Shown here piece after piece: positions 1 to 7,809 of a DNA stretch of 44,720 bases (position 1 is the stretch's first letter; each line of letters begins with the position of its first letter). Source of the DNA: Acinetobacter towneri (GTDB lineage Bacteria; Pseudomonadota; Gammaproteobacteria; Pseudomonadales; Moraxellaceae). Position numbers and translations under genes: made by a program. The notes under the pieces are model-generated. The model saw only the letters and a list, made by a program, of their open reading frames with translations. It was not told the DNA's origin and did no database searches. The DNA lies in contig NZ_MKQS01000005.1 in the NCBI RefSeq assembly GCF_001758345.1, positions 125,983 through 170,702 on the forward strand. Direction: 5' to 3'.

Positions 1-319
1 CATCACGATAATCGGTATAGCCATCGAATACGATATAATCAACAGGATCACCTAAAAATTTTGCATCACTCGGTAAATACTGAAACTCGGGCATAATCGG
101 TGCCAATTGCTCTGCCATTTTGCCTTTCAGCACCGCACGACTGGTATTCACACTGCGCTTTTGTGCCTGCAATAACGCCTGCTGATGCGCCAGTTCAATT
201 TCTGCAATATATTGTTCGTACTCGGCTTTAATCCGTCCATTGCGGCTATTACTTAATATTAAGGTGGTCAGCACCACGCCGATACAGGCACCCATCAGCA
301 TTGCCATCCAGATTGACAT
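1..319 (-). CDS. Holliday junction resolvase-related protein, N-terminal part (partial)
   Basis: The reading frame begins at the ATG whose complement is 317-319, preceded on the minus strand by a GGAAGG ribosome site, and runs off the left edge. The visible ~106 residues start with one membrane-spanning segment (about residues 3-22), followed by a charged helical stretch rich in Glu, Gln and Ala. The last visible part reads PEFQYLPSDAKFLGDPVD followed by YIVFDGY. That tail resembles the start of the nuclease-like domain of proteins annotated as 'endonuclease related to archaeal Holliday junction resolvase', where an FxP...LG.PVD.IVFDG motif is typical. Those proteins are membrane-anchored and their function is not established. 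It is divergent from the ParA-like gene, with about 115 bases of shared promoter region. The family name rests on one motif, since the catalytic part lies outside the window. Confidence 0.6.
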   Translation of the reverse strand, partial: MSIWMAMLMGACIGVVLTTLILSNSRNGRIKAEYEQYIAEIELAHQQALLQAQKRSVNTSRAVLKGKMAEQLAPIMPEFQYLPSDAKFLGDPVDYIVFDGYTDYRD

Positions 320-434
320 AAAACCTTCCTAAACCTTTTTTGCAGAACTCGATACGACTTTTGTCAACTGTCATATTCCGAGCACAAAACAATGATATGC
401 TAGGGATGAGCAGATTAAAATCGATTCGAGGGTC

Positions 435-1079
435 ATGAAAACTATATTAATTGCCAACCAAAAAGGTGGCTGTGGAAAAACCATTACGGCTATTAGTTTA
501 GCATCTGCGCTTGCACAAAAAGGCTATAAAGTTGCTTTGGCGGATGCCGACAACCAAAAATCTGCACTGCAATGGTTAAAACAACGACCAGAAACAGCCG
601 CTCCAATTCAAAGTTTAGATTGGCGTCATGAAAAGTCGATTGGCGATGCACCCAAAAACATTGAATATTTAATTATTGATGCACCTGGTGCGTTATCGGG
701 TGAGCATGCCGAGCAATTGATCAGTGAAGCACATGCCATTATCACGCCACTACAACCTTCATTTTTTGACATTGACTCCACCCGTCGCTTTTTAAAGCAT
801 TTACAAGATATTAAGCGCATTCGCAAAGGCAAGGTACAAATTTTATTGTTGGCCAACCGTGTTAAACCCAACTCTGCCAGCTCTAAAGATATTCAGGACT
901 TTTTCCAGAAAATTGAACAACAACCTGTGGCTTGGATTTCAGAACGTGCCGCTTACGGACAATTGGCCATGCAGGGTCTCAGTATTTTTGATAAAACCCA
1001 AAAAACTTATTTACAGATGCAAAACCAATGGCAACCTGTATTAAACACCATTGTAGATGACCCTAGCCAATGGTTTTAA
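435..1079 (+). CDS. Orphan ParA/MinD-family ATPase
   Basis: This is a 214-residue cytoplasmic ATPase of the ParA superfamily. The deviant Walker A motif KGGCGKT lies at residues 10-16, the A' region ADADNQKS around residue 37 and the Walker B-like IIDAPGA around residue 80. ParA proteins form ATP-dependent dimers and position DNA or protein cargo. There is no N-terminal HTH, and no ParB or centromere-like repeat alongside, so it is not an obvious plasmid-type partition gene; it is closer to short chromosomal orphans that place other cargo. The start is supported by GAGGG a few bases upstream. A strong terminator follows, so it appears to be monocistronic. Its cargo cannot be inferred from the sequence. 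Confidence 0.85.
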   Translation: MKTILIANQKGGCGKTITAISLASALAQKGYKVALADADNQKSALQWLKQRPETAAPIQSLDWRHEKSIGDAPKNIEYLIIDAPGALSGEHAEQLISEAHAIITPLQPSFFDIDSTRRFLKHLQDIKRIRKGKVQILLLANRVKPNSASSKDIQDFFQKIEQQPVAWISERAAYGQLAMQGLSIFDKTQKTYLQMQNQWQPVLNTIVDDPSQWF

Positions 1080-1124
1080 TGCATACAGTCACCACCATTT
1101 AGAATTTATTCACCAGAACTTACC

Positions 1125-1152
1125 AAGCTCTCGTTTTCGGGAGCTTTTTTTT
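1125..1152 (+). terminator. Rho-independent terminator of the ParA-like gene
   Basis: AAGCTC and GAGCTT pair around a ten-base loop and are followed directly by a run of T. The hairpin closes the ParA-like gene just before the AI-2E permease start. Confidence 0.85.
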
Positions 1153-1187
1153 CAGTTAATATGGCAGATGACCTTAGGAATGTTTCA

Positions 1188-2324
1188 GTGAATTCAGTGC
1201 AACAATACGCGCCAACATTACAAAAAATTTTATTGTTTGGACTGTTTTTTGTCCTGATTTTTTTGAGTTTTCACATCCTCAAATACTTCATTGTTCCTGT
1301 TGTTTGGGCAGCGATTATTGCCTACATGAGTTGGCCACTGTATCAATCTGTGCTGCGTCTATGTGGTCAGCGACCTACGCTCAGTGCAGCCCTAATGATG
1401 CTATTGATTACTTTGGTGGTGGGAATTCCACTCACCTTTGCCATTTTTATTCTGCAACATGAAGGTCGTAATTTATATTACGAATTACAAAAACAGGTCT
1501 TTTCTGGGCACTTAAATGTCCCTGATTTCATTCGCAATTTACCCATTATTGGTAAAGAAGTAACGCGTACCCTTAAAGAAATTAATCACGACCCGAACAG
1601 CATTGTGCAATCCATTTCCTTATGGATTCAAGGGCATTTAAATTACGGCAAAGTGGTGATTAATGAAGTTAGCAAAAACCTGATCAAACTGGGTTTTGCC
1701 CTGCTGTCATTATTCTTTTTCTACCGCGATGGTCACACCATTTTGCATCAAGTCAGCAAAGCGCTAGAAATGGTGATTGGGCCACGTATTCATCACTATT
1801 TAGATACTATTTCTGAAACCACACGTGCTGTGGTTTATGGCGTTGGACTCACTGCAATTGCGCAGGCTTTACTCGCAGGCGTAAGTTATTTTGTCGCTGG
1901 GGTACCTAATCCGATGGTGCTAACCATTGTGACTTTCTTATTTGCGCTGATTCCGTTTGGCCCACCTTTAGCTTATGGTTCGGTGTCGCTGTGGTTATTT
2001 AGCCAAGGGCATACCATGGAAGCCATTGGTGTGATGGCGTGGGGCGTGTGTGTGGTCAGCACTGCTGATAACGTGATTCGTCCTTTGGTGATTTCGGGTG
2101 CCACTCAAATTCCATTCCTGTTGATCATGTTTGGAGTTTTAGGTGGAATTGCCAGTTTTGGTCTGATTGGTCTATTTATTGGCCCTGTGATTTTGGCAGT
2201 CTTACTCGCTATTTGGCGTGAGTGGTTGCATGAAAACAACAATGAAGGATTAATGATGCCCAAAGCTACCCTTGCGCATGATCTCCCTGAAGACGATTCA
2301 TCATCCAATTCAAAGCTTGATTAA
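1188..2324 (+). CDS. AI-2E family transporter (PerM-like permease)
   Basis: This polytopic inner-membrane protein of about 378 residues has the layout of the AI-2E/PerM family: two N-terminal membrane helices (IVPVVWAAIIAYMSWPLYQ), a third helix, a soluble insertion (about residues 90-160), then a helical C-terminal half with LIPFGPP and SFGLIGLFIGPVILAV signatures. Members export diverse small molecules; autoinducer-2 export (TqsA) is only one example, so the substrate is unknown. The longer frame opens with ATG at 1161, but that codon abuts the preceding terminator and has no ribosome site. The in-frame GTG at 1188 has TTAGGAA seven bases upstream and is preferred. Confidence 0.85.
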   Translation: MNSVQQYAPTLQKILLFGLFFVLIFLSFHILKYFIVPVVWAAIIAYMSWPLYQSVLRLCGQRPTLSAALMMLLITLVVGIPLTFAIFILQHEGRNLYYELQKQVFSGHLNVPDFIRNLPIIGKEVTRTLKEINHDPNSIVQSISLWIQGHLNYGKVVINEVSKNLIKLGFALLSLFFFYRDGHTILHQVSKALEMVIGPRIHHYLDTISETTRAVVYGVGLTAIAQALLAGVSYFVAGVPNPMVLTIVTFLFALIPFGPPLAYGSVSLWLFSQGHTMEAIGVMAWGVCVVSTADNVIRPLVISGATQIPFLLIMFGVLGGIASFGLIGLFIGPVILAVLLAIWREWLHENNNEGLMMPKATLAHDLPEDDSSSNSKLD

Positions 2325-2354
2325 GCTGTTTTACTGATCATATTGCTCACATGG

Positions 2355-2386
2355 CTGTGTTGATCTGAATAAATCAGCTCAACACA
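2355..2386. repeat. Long hairpin after the permease gene
   Basis: CTGTGTTGA pairs perfectly with TCAACACAG, and inside it CTGA pairs with TCAG around ATAAA. There is no T run, so this is either a factor-dependent or weak terminator, or an operator ahead of sodC. Confidence 0.55.
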
Positions 2387-2487
2387 GTACATACATACTA
2401 CTACGCATACGTTGTATTGTAACGGAGCTAACTTTGCTTCAATCAAGACATCCCTAAATATTATGCACAACAAATAGGATGTCTTTT

Positions 2488-3030
2488 ATGCGCTCAATAC
2501 TCAAATTTGCCAGTCTTGCTGCTTTTAGTGGCCTAGTACTCATGGGTTGCAGCACCACCGCGACCACACAACAAAAATCTAAAATCTTAAAAATGCATGC
2601 TGTTTCAGCACAAGGGATTGGCAAGGAATTAGGTACGGTTGAACTGCGTGACAGTGCAGCAGGCTTAGTCATTCACACCCAACTCCAACAACTCCCTGCA
2701 GGGGAACGAGGTTTTCATATCCATGAAAAAGGTTCATGTGCAGCAGCAGAAAAAGATGGAAAAATGGTTGCTGCTTTGGCAGCGGGCGGACATTTTAATC
2801 CCAAAAATATCCCGAATCATGGTACACCGCTGACAGGACATTTAGGGGACTTACCGGCTTTAAGTGTTGCAAACGACGGAACAGCCAAAGTGACCGTGAT
2901 TGCACCCCGTTTAACATTGGCACAAGTTGAAGGATTGGCCTTGATGATTCATGCAGGCGGTGATAACTATGCCGACCATCCAAAACCATTGGGCGGCGGC
3001 GGTGAGCGAATTGCCTGTGGGATTATTTAA
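2488..3030 (+). CDS. sodC: Periplasmic Cu/Zn superoxide dismutase lipoprotein
   Basis: This enzyme dismutates superoxide to peroxide and oxygen in the periplasm. The N-terminus is a lipoprotein signal with lipobox LMGC, so the mature protein should be lipid-anchored. Metal and disulfide features are visible: [10 protein letters not shown] (two copper histidines and a disulfide cysteine), [15 protein letters not shown] (zinc His/Asp), [11 protein letters not shown], and the closing [12 protein letters not shown] with the second cysteine. The full domain fits bacterial SodC length. An ATG also occurs at 2479, but AGGA at 2476-2479 sits eight bases before the ATG at 2488, so 2488 is chosen. It stands alone, with no operon partner. 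Confidence 0.93.
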   Translation: MRSILKFASLAAFSGLVLMGCSTTATTQQKSKILKMHAVSAQGIGKELGTVELRDSAAGLVIHTQLQQLPAGERGFHIHEKGSCAAAEKDGKMVAALAAGGHFNPKNIPNHGTPLTGHLGDLPALSVANDGTAKVTVIAPRLTLAQVEGLALMIHAGGDNYADHPKPLGGGGERIACGII

Positions 3031-3070
3031 GCGAGCATGATGCATTTTCAATAATACATTTATAACCAAT

Positions 3071-3116
3071 TGTGGATAAGTTGAGGGTTATACACATGCC
3101 TTTCGACTTATCCGCA
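3071..3116. promoter_or_regulatory. Cluster of three DnaA-box-like sites
   Basis: The cluster comprises an exact consensus box on the minus strand (TGTGGATAA, 3071-3079), TTATACACA on the plus strand (3088-3096, fitting TTATNCACA) and TTATCCGCA on the plus strand (3108-3116, one mismatch). They lie in the gap between sodC and the DUF3817 gene. The close spacing suggests DnaA binding; the function is inferred only. Confidence 0.5.
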
Positions 3117-3370
3117 AAAAGTAAAATTTATCTTTTTGAGGATTATTCTCAAACGACACTCAATGCAGCTCTTCTTGCTTTATATCGGTCGTATTTCATA
3201 ACCACACTTACTCGTTTTTGAATAACTTGCTACTAACTTGCACAAAATTAGCTCAATTTTGCAGCCATCGTATCTAGTTCATCAATGTGCAGAGCTCGCA
3301 ACAGCTCGTCTTTGCGATTGTCACTATTTGCGCTACACTGCTGTTTTATCGACATGAAAAAGATTTGGGC

Positions 3371-3667
3371 ATGAACATTAAAACATTACGTTTGGTTGGG
3401 TTCCTAGAAGGTATTTCATTCTTATTGTTGTTATTTATTGCTATGCCCATGAAATATATGTTCGATAACCCAATTTTAGTGAAATATGTAGGTATGGGAC
3501 ACGGCGTATTGTTTATCGCATTTTTAGTGGTGCTTTTTGTGGTTTGTGAAAAACAAAAATGGTCTCTTAAAATGTTTATTTTGGGCTTAATTGCTTCAAT
3601 TTTACCTTTTGGCCCATTTGTTTTTGATGCTAAATTGAAAAAGATGGAACAACCAGTACAAGCTTAA
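3371..3667 (+). CDS. DUF3817 family small integral membrane protein
   Basis: This is a protein of about 98 residues with three predicted membrane helices (LVGFLEGISFLLLLFIAMPM; GMGHGVLFIAFLVVLFVV; MFILGLIASILPFGPFVFD). The pattern GFLEG.S...L....MP.KY, then G..HG..F, then ..LPFGPF, is that of DUF3817 (YdzA-like) proteins, whose function is unknown. A longer frame opens with GTG at 3287 and would add a 28-residue hydrophobic extension, but it has no visible ribosome site. The family normally begins close to MNIKTLRLVGF, so ATG 3371 is preferred. The region 3031-3370 before it holds the DnaA-box cluster and a small hairpin (TTTGAG/CTCAAA, 3135-3153). A strong terminator follows the gene. Confidence 0.8.
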   Translation: MNIKTLRLVGFLEGISFLLLLFIAMPMKYMFDNPILVKYVGMGHGVLFIAFLVVLFVVCEKQKWSLKMFILGLIASILPFGPFVFDAKLKKMEQPVQA

Positions 3668-3738
3668 TCTGCAAGTCCTTTTCAGCTTTCTTCACACCAC
3701 ACATTTTCTCAAATTTAATTTATAAATCAAATGTTTGA

Positions 3739-3764
3739 AAGGTGATGCCACATCACCTTTTTTT
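3739..3764 (+). terminator. Terminator after the DUF3817 gene
   Basis: The perfect nine-base stem AAGGTGATG / CATCACCTT around CCA is followed by a T run. It separates this gene from the convergent craA. Confidence 0.88.
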
Positions 3765-3790
3765 ATGATGCAGCTAAAAAATTTAAACCC

Positions 3791-5020
3791 TTAAAACTGC
3801 CCTGCAGCAACTCGCTCCTGCATCACCTGTTTAAGCATCATGCGTGGCAAACTAAACCAGAGCGTTATCAGCACCAAACAAGCCAAACTATACGCCCAAA
3901 TATCAAACCGCATATATAAAACACGTACCAGTTCAATCACAATAAAAAAGCACAGCATCAATAGCATTGAAACACTAGCAGCAACAGTACCTTTAGACAC
4001 TTCCGATGACATTAAGGCGAAACGGTATAAGACTGAGAAGCTCATTCCCTCACCAAAACTGATCAAGCTCATACCAATCACCAAACACCAAACAAAATAG
4101 CTTTGCCAAATTGCCCCCAATACGATCAGCACACTACCCAACAACATTAAAGGTAAACCAATCAAGACTGTTTTTCCTAAAGGTAAACGGTCTATGACTT
4201 TCATCAGTACCAGATTGCCTAAAATCAAACCACCCAAAACAGGAAACTGCGCCAAACCATATTGCAGACTACTAAAGCCCAACTCGTCCACCAGCATCAC
4301 GGGAGATAACGCAATCCACAACATTAAAGGCATGCTCAATAAGGGCAGTGCCAATGTAAAACCTAAGAATCTGGTATTTTGAAAAACTTGCTTAAAATCA
4401 TCCCATACATCTCGAAATGGAGGTTTGGAAATACGCTGCTGATTTTCAGGCATTTTGGCTTTCAGTCCAAACCAACTCAAAAATGCCAACAGCGCTATGC
4501 CGATAAAACCCCAATGCCAAGAAACATGCTCAATCATAAATGCACCTAAGACTGGACCGAGCAAGGGAGCAAGTAAAGACACGTTCGCCATGAGTGCCAT
4601 GACTTTAATTGCATCACGTTCTGCAAAGTTTTCCTGAATAGCCGCATAACCAACTGCACTAATGACTGACAAACCAAAACCTTGAAAAAAACGAAGAACA
4701 AGGAAGCTTTCAATATTCTGAGTCAATAAGATCAATAAACAGGTTAGGGTAAAAAATGCCACGCCGCCCAATAATACTTTTTTGCGTCCCAAACGGTCAG
4801 AGAGTGGCCCCAATAACCACGCCACACAAGCACCACCCAACAAATAAAATGACATGGAAGAAGCTGCCCATGCACTACTGACACCAAAATCTTGTGTGAT
4901 GGCCAACATTGCGGGTTGAACCAAGTCATTGCCAATATAAACCGCGAACTCAAACAAGACCAAAGCCAAGGGAAACATGAGTGTGGCACGTTGAATGGTA
5001 TTTTTTTGCTGCTGTGGCAT
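3791..5020 (-). CDS. craA: CraA-type MFS drug exporter (chloramphenicol, MdfA-like)
   Basis: This 409-residue major facilitator protein has twelve predicted helices and is close to CraA, the chloramphenicol efflux protein of Acinetobacter and a homologue of E. coli MdfA. The N-terminus reads LMFPLALVLFEFAVYIGND, with the membrane-embedded acidic residue (Glu in LFEF) and the YIxND motif used for proton/drug coupling in MdfA. Motif A appears as GPLSDRLGRKKVLLGG between helices 2 and 3, and antiporter motif C as LLAPLLGPVLGAF in helix 5. It acts in the inner membrane as a drug/proton antiporter. No regulator gene is adjacent; a palindrome lies about 135-150 bases upstream. I found no convincing ribosome site at the start. 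It is transcribed alone. Confidence 0.88.
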   Translation of the reverse strand: MPQQQKNTIQRATLMFPLALVLFEFAVYIGNDLVQPAMLAITQDFGVSSAWAASSMSFYLLGGACVAWLLGPLSDRLGRKKVLLGGVAFFTLTCLLILLTQNIESFLVLRFFQGFGLSVISAVGYAAIQENFAERDAIKVMALMANVSLLAPLLGPVLGAFMIEHVSWHWGFIGIALLAFLSWFGLKAKMPENQQRISKPPFRDVWDDFKQVFQNTRFLGFTLALPLLSMPLMLWIALSPVMLVDELGFSSLQYGLAQFPVLGGLILGNLVLMKVIDRLPLGKTVLIGLPLMLLGSVLIVLGAIWQSYFVWCLVIGMSLISFGEGMSFSVLYRFALMSSEVSKGTVAASVSMLLMLCFFIVIELVRVLYMRFDIWAYSLACLVLITLWFSLPRMMLKQVMQERVAAGQF

Positions 5021-5151
5021 GAGTTATAAAGGACAAAACGATGCAACTCAGCCGCGTTTAGCCCATAAAAATAGAAAATTGAGCTGCAGTTTAACAGAGT
5101 TGAATGGCAAATTTATGGCGCATTTTTTAAGTCCGTTAAATAAATTGCGGC

Positions 5152-5175
5152 ACTTGATGTGACATCAGACCAAGT
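5152..5175. promoter_or_regulatory. Palindromic candidate operator upstream of craA
   Basis: TGATGT-G-ACATCA is a perfect 13-base palindrome, flanked by outer ACTTG and CAAGT arms. The position suits a repressor or activator site for craA, but the binding protein is unknown. Confidence 0.35.
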
Positions 5176-5365
5176 TAGGCATCACCTCCTTCAGCGGGTT
5201 AAGGCGATACCGTATTGCCCAATTGATAATATGAAAATACCGAAAGTACAGGATAAAACTACCCACGGCAATGAGGCGATCATTACAGTGTAGAAATGCT
5301 AGCGTTTTGATGGATATGCTAGGCTCACACATTTTTGACTAGAATGAAGTCATCCTAAATAAAAG

Positions 5366-5393
5366 CTGTGGATAAGAAGAGTATTATCCACAG
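5366..5393. promoter_or_regulatory. Inverted pair of consensus DnaA boxes
   Basis: CTGTGGATAA and TTATCCACAG form a perfect ten-base inverted repeat with an eight-base spacer. Each arm contains the exact consensus TTATCCACA, so two DnaA molecules could bind in opposite orientation. Confidence 0.6.
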
Positions 5394-5488
5394 GCGCTGT
5401 GTTACATTTTTTATCCCAACGTTCAAATTCATTTTACAGTTCAAACATCTGGCCTTAGATACAAGGTTTATCTAAGCTCTACAGCAAT

Positions 5489-5860
5489 TTAAGGACATTT
5501 TTTACTTTGGAAAGTCTTGGTATTTTTACCCCGTGCGCATAAGTAATCGGTTTGCACATCGCCCTGCTGCCATTGTCCATTTATATTTTTAAAGTGATAA
5601 ATGCTACGAATTGAGCGCACCGAATCATCCATTAAGCCTGTTTCGGTAATTTTCACTTCAGCCGCAGTTGGTGCTTCGACACGGTTAAAGTATTGACGAA
5701 TCTCTACGGTAGCCAGTTCTTTACGCAAATCTGGACGTTGTTTGAGTACCTGCGCCAATGGTGTTTCTGCAGGCGTTACTTGTGAAATAATGTTTTGCGT
5801 GGTCGCACAACCTGACAACAACGCAACACCCAATGCCGAAACCGTGATTAAACGCAACAT
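5489..5860 (-). CDS. Small hypothetical lipoprotein
   Basis: This is a secreted lipoprotein of about 123 residues and unknown function. The signal peptide ends in the lipobox LLSGC (cysteine near residue 17), predicting lipid anchoring. The mature part has a charged helical section (RPDLRKELATVEIRQYF), a basic stretch around RSIRSIYHF and two later cysteines (YLCARG and SKKCP), which could form a disulfide. A longer frame exists upstream, but the ATG at 5858-5860 has TGGAGGGG directly before it and places a normal signal peptide at the N-terminus, so the shorter form is chosen. I recognise no named domain. Confidence 0.75.
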   Translation of the reverse strand: MLRLITVSALGVALLSGCATTQNIISQVTPAETPLAQVLKQRPDLRKELATVEIRQYFNRVEAPTAAEVKITETGLMDDSVRSIRSIYHFKNINGQWQQGDVQTDYLCARGKNTKTFQSKKCP

Positions 5861-5955
5861 AACCCCTCCAAAATATTGATTATTAATTATGCTTCCATGA
5901 TGCCCTGTTAGCGCAAAAACGCTAGCATAGAAATGTAAAATTAAAACGAAAGCAT

Positions 5956-5983
5956 AAAAAACGCATCTCAAGGATGCGTTTTT
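5956..5983 (-). terminator. Terminator of the FAD-linked dehydrogenase gene
   Basis: AAAAACGCATC and GATGCGTTTTT pair perfectly around TCAAG, with A/T runs on both sides. It lies just downstream of the dehydrogenase on the minus strand and could act in both directions. Confidence 0.85.
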
Positions 5984-6058
5984 CAATTCACTACAATTAA
6001 TTTGCTACATCTCATTCACGAAAATCTGATCACGCAAATAAATGAAAGGCGCAATGAA

Positions 6059-7468
6059 TTACAAATCAAATAATTTGCCTGGATTCATAATGCCTTGAGG
6101 GTCAAACACCTTTTTCAGCGCTTTCATATATTCAATTTCTTCAGCCGAACGTGAATATTCCAAATATGGTTTTTTGGTCATGCCTACACCGTGTTCTGCA
6201 GAAATTGAACCATCATATTTCTTTACAGTATCAAATACATACTTATTCACTACCTGACATTTGGCAAAGAATTCATCTTTGCTTAAATCGGCAGGTTTTA
6301 GAATATTCAGGTGCAAGTTACCATCACCAATATGACCGAACCAGCAAATTTCAAAATCAGGATAGTTTTCTGCCACAATTGCATCAATTTCCTGAATAAA
6401 TGCAGGAACATGAGTAATCAATACTGAAATATCGTTTTTGTATGGAATAAACGGTGCAATCGACTCAGAAATGTCTTCACGCAAACGCCATAAGCTTTCA
6501 ACTTGGTCTAGGCTTTGGCTCAATACGCCATCCATTACCCAGCCTTGTTCCATACAGTGTTCGAAAATTTCCATCGCCTTGTCCATAATTGGCTCAAATG
6601 GCGCTTCAAATTCAAGCAACACGTAAAATGGACATTGAGTTTCAAATGGACGTTGCACATGACCATGATCTAAAACTTTTTGCATCGCCAATTCCCCAAA
6701 GAATTCAAATGCAGTCAGATCAATTTTGGCTTGGAAGGCGTGCAACACTGGCATCACCGAATTAAAATCAGGCACACCCAACACCATGACTTGTAAATCT
6801 TGGGGTTGGCGTTCTAACTTAATTTCAGCTTCGGTCACTAAACCGAGTGTACCTTCACCACCAATAAATAAATGTTGCAGCGCATAACCCGTTGCGTTTT
6901 TGATCATGCCTTTATTAAGACGCAGGATATCTCCTTTGCCAGTGACCACAGTCAAACCTAGCACCCAGTTACGAGTCATGCCGTACTTAATGACTTTAAT
7001 ACCGCCCGCATTGGTGCCGATATTACCGCCAATTTGTGAAGAACCTGAAGATGCAAAATCGACTGGATAATACATGCCTTGTTCTTCGGCATAGTTTTGT
7101 AGTTGCTCAGTCACCACACCCGCTTGCACACGCACCATACGGTCTGCAGGGAAAAACTCCAAGATTTGGTTCATCTTGTCCATGCTAACGACAATTTCAC
7201 CATTGGCTGCTACCGCACCCGCAGATAAACCTGTACGTCCGCCCGATGGGGTAATGGCCACATTAAATTGATTCGCCAGTTTTACAATGGCTTGCACTTG
7301 TTCCGTGCTAGATGGAAAAACGATGACCGATGGATTCGGATCAAAATGCTTTGTATGGTCACGACCCCAGTTTTGGAGGCTATCGGCATCCGTTTTAATA
7401 CGGTTTTCACCGACTATTGCCGTTAATTGGGTCAATAATTCAGGGGTTAAAGCGACTGGAGCATTCAT
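6059..7468 (-). CDS. FAD-linked D-2-hydroxyacid dehydrogenase, likely D-2-hydroxyglutarate dehydrogenase
   Basis: This flavoenzyme of about 469 residues belongs to the GlcD/D-lactate/D-2-hydroxyglutarate dehydrogenase family. The N-terminal PCMH-type FAD domain shows VIVFPSSTEQVQAIV, PSGGRTGLSAGAVA and GGNIGTNAGGIKVIKYGMTR; the C-terminal substrate domain shows CWFGHIGDGNLHLNIL and SAEHGVGMTKK, whose histidines and glutamate are typical metal and substrate ligands. Its divergent partner is serA. In Pseudomonas a D-2-hydroxyglutarate dehydrogenase next to serA re-oxidises the D-2-hydroxyglutarate made by SerA, so that substrate is favoured over D-lactate or glycolate. The frame could open at a TTG at 7486, but ATG 7468 has AGGT upstream at good spacing. 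It is followed by a strong terminator. Confidence 0.85.
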   Translation of the reverse strand: MNAPVALTPELLTQLTAIVGENRIKTDADSLQNWGRDHTKHFDPNPSVIVFPSSTEQVQAIVKLANQFNVAITPSGGRTGLSAGAVAANGEIVVSMDKMNQILEFFPADRMVRVQAGVVTEQLQNYAEEQGMYYPVDFASSGSSQIGGNIGTNAGGIKVIKYGMTRNWVLGLTVVTGKGDILRLNKGMIKNATGYALQHLFIGGEGTLGLVTEAEIKLERQPQDLQVMVLGVPDFNSVMPVLHAFQAKIDLTAFEFFGELAMQKVLDHGHVQRPFETQCPFYVLLEFEAPFEPIMDKAMEIFEHCMEQGWVMDGVLSQSLDQVESLWRLREDISESIAPFIPYKNDISVLITHVPAFIQEIDAIVAENYPDFEICWFGHIGDGNLHLNILKPADLSKDEFFAKCQVVNKYVFDTVKKYDGSISAEHGVGMTKKPYLEYSRSAEEIEYMKALKKVFDPQGIMNPGKLFDL

Positions 7469-7511
7469 CGTTTGCAGACCTAGCAAGAATTAAACAGGAA
7501 GAAAAGCGACT

Positions 7512-7548
7512 GTCTGCATATCTTGATCAATTTGAAGATACTGCAGAC
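7512..7548. promoter_or_regulatory. Imperfect inverted repeat upstream of the dehydrogenase
   Basis: GTCTGCATATCTT pairs with AAGATACTGCAGAC apart from one extra base. It lies about 44 bases before the dehydrogenase ATG in the 341-base divergent region shared with serA (7469-7809), and is a candidate operator or leader hairpin. I see nothing else firm in that gap. Confidence 0.35.
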
Positions 7549-7809
7549 TAAATATGTGCATCAAAGCAACAGCGTGGGTTGGCTTTCATGTGTGCCGCTT
7601 ATTATAAGCGATTTTTTTGAAAAACCTGTGAATATTGGCAATTCCGATAATATAACGTGGTCAGAACAGGGTAATTTTGGGCAATATTTCTGAAAGAGAT
7701 TATATCTGACAAAAAATACCTGCACTCTTGGTCATAAAGGAAATGTATATCGACCCATCTCCTATGTTATCATACCGCCACTAAATTTGGCCTTTGTAGC
7801 GGAGCCGTA

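Larger units (their letters stand above)
5021..5488. other. 468-base intergenic region upstream of craA
   Basis: It holds the craA promoter area, a perfect palindrome TGATGTGACATCA (5155-5167) nested in ACTTG/CAAGT arms (5152-5175), and an inverted pair of consensus DnaA boxes (5366-5393). I found no convincing coding sequence or RNA gene in it. Confidence 0.6.

Noticed and set aside
3287-3370. An N-terminal hydrophobic extension of the DUF3817 protein from GTG 3287.
   Set aside because: No ribosome site, and the family N-terminus matches the later ATG; not impossible, but less likely.
5165-5190. On the minus strand, AGGAGGT next to an ATG with a five-codon frame (MPNLV) upstream of craA, suggesting a leader peptide.
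   Set aside because: The ribosome site is only two to three bases from the ATG and the frame is tiny; no attenuator-like alternative hairpins are evident.
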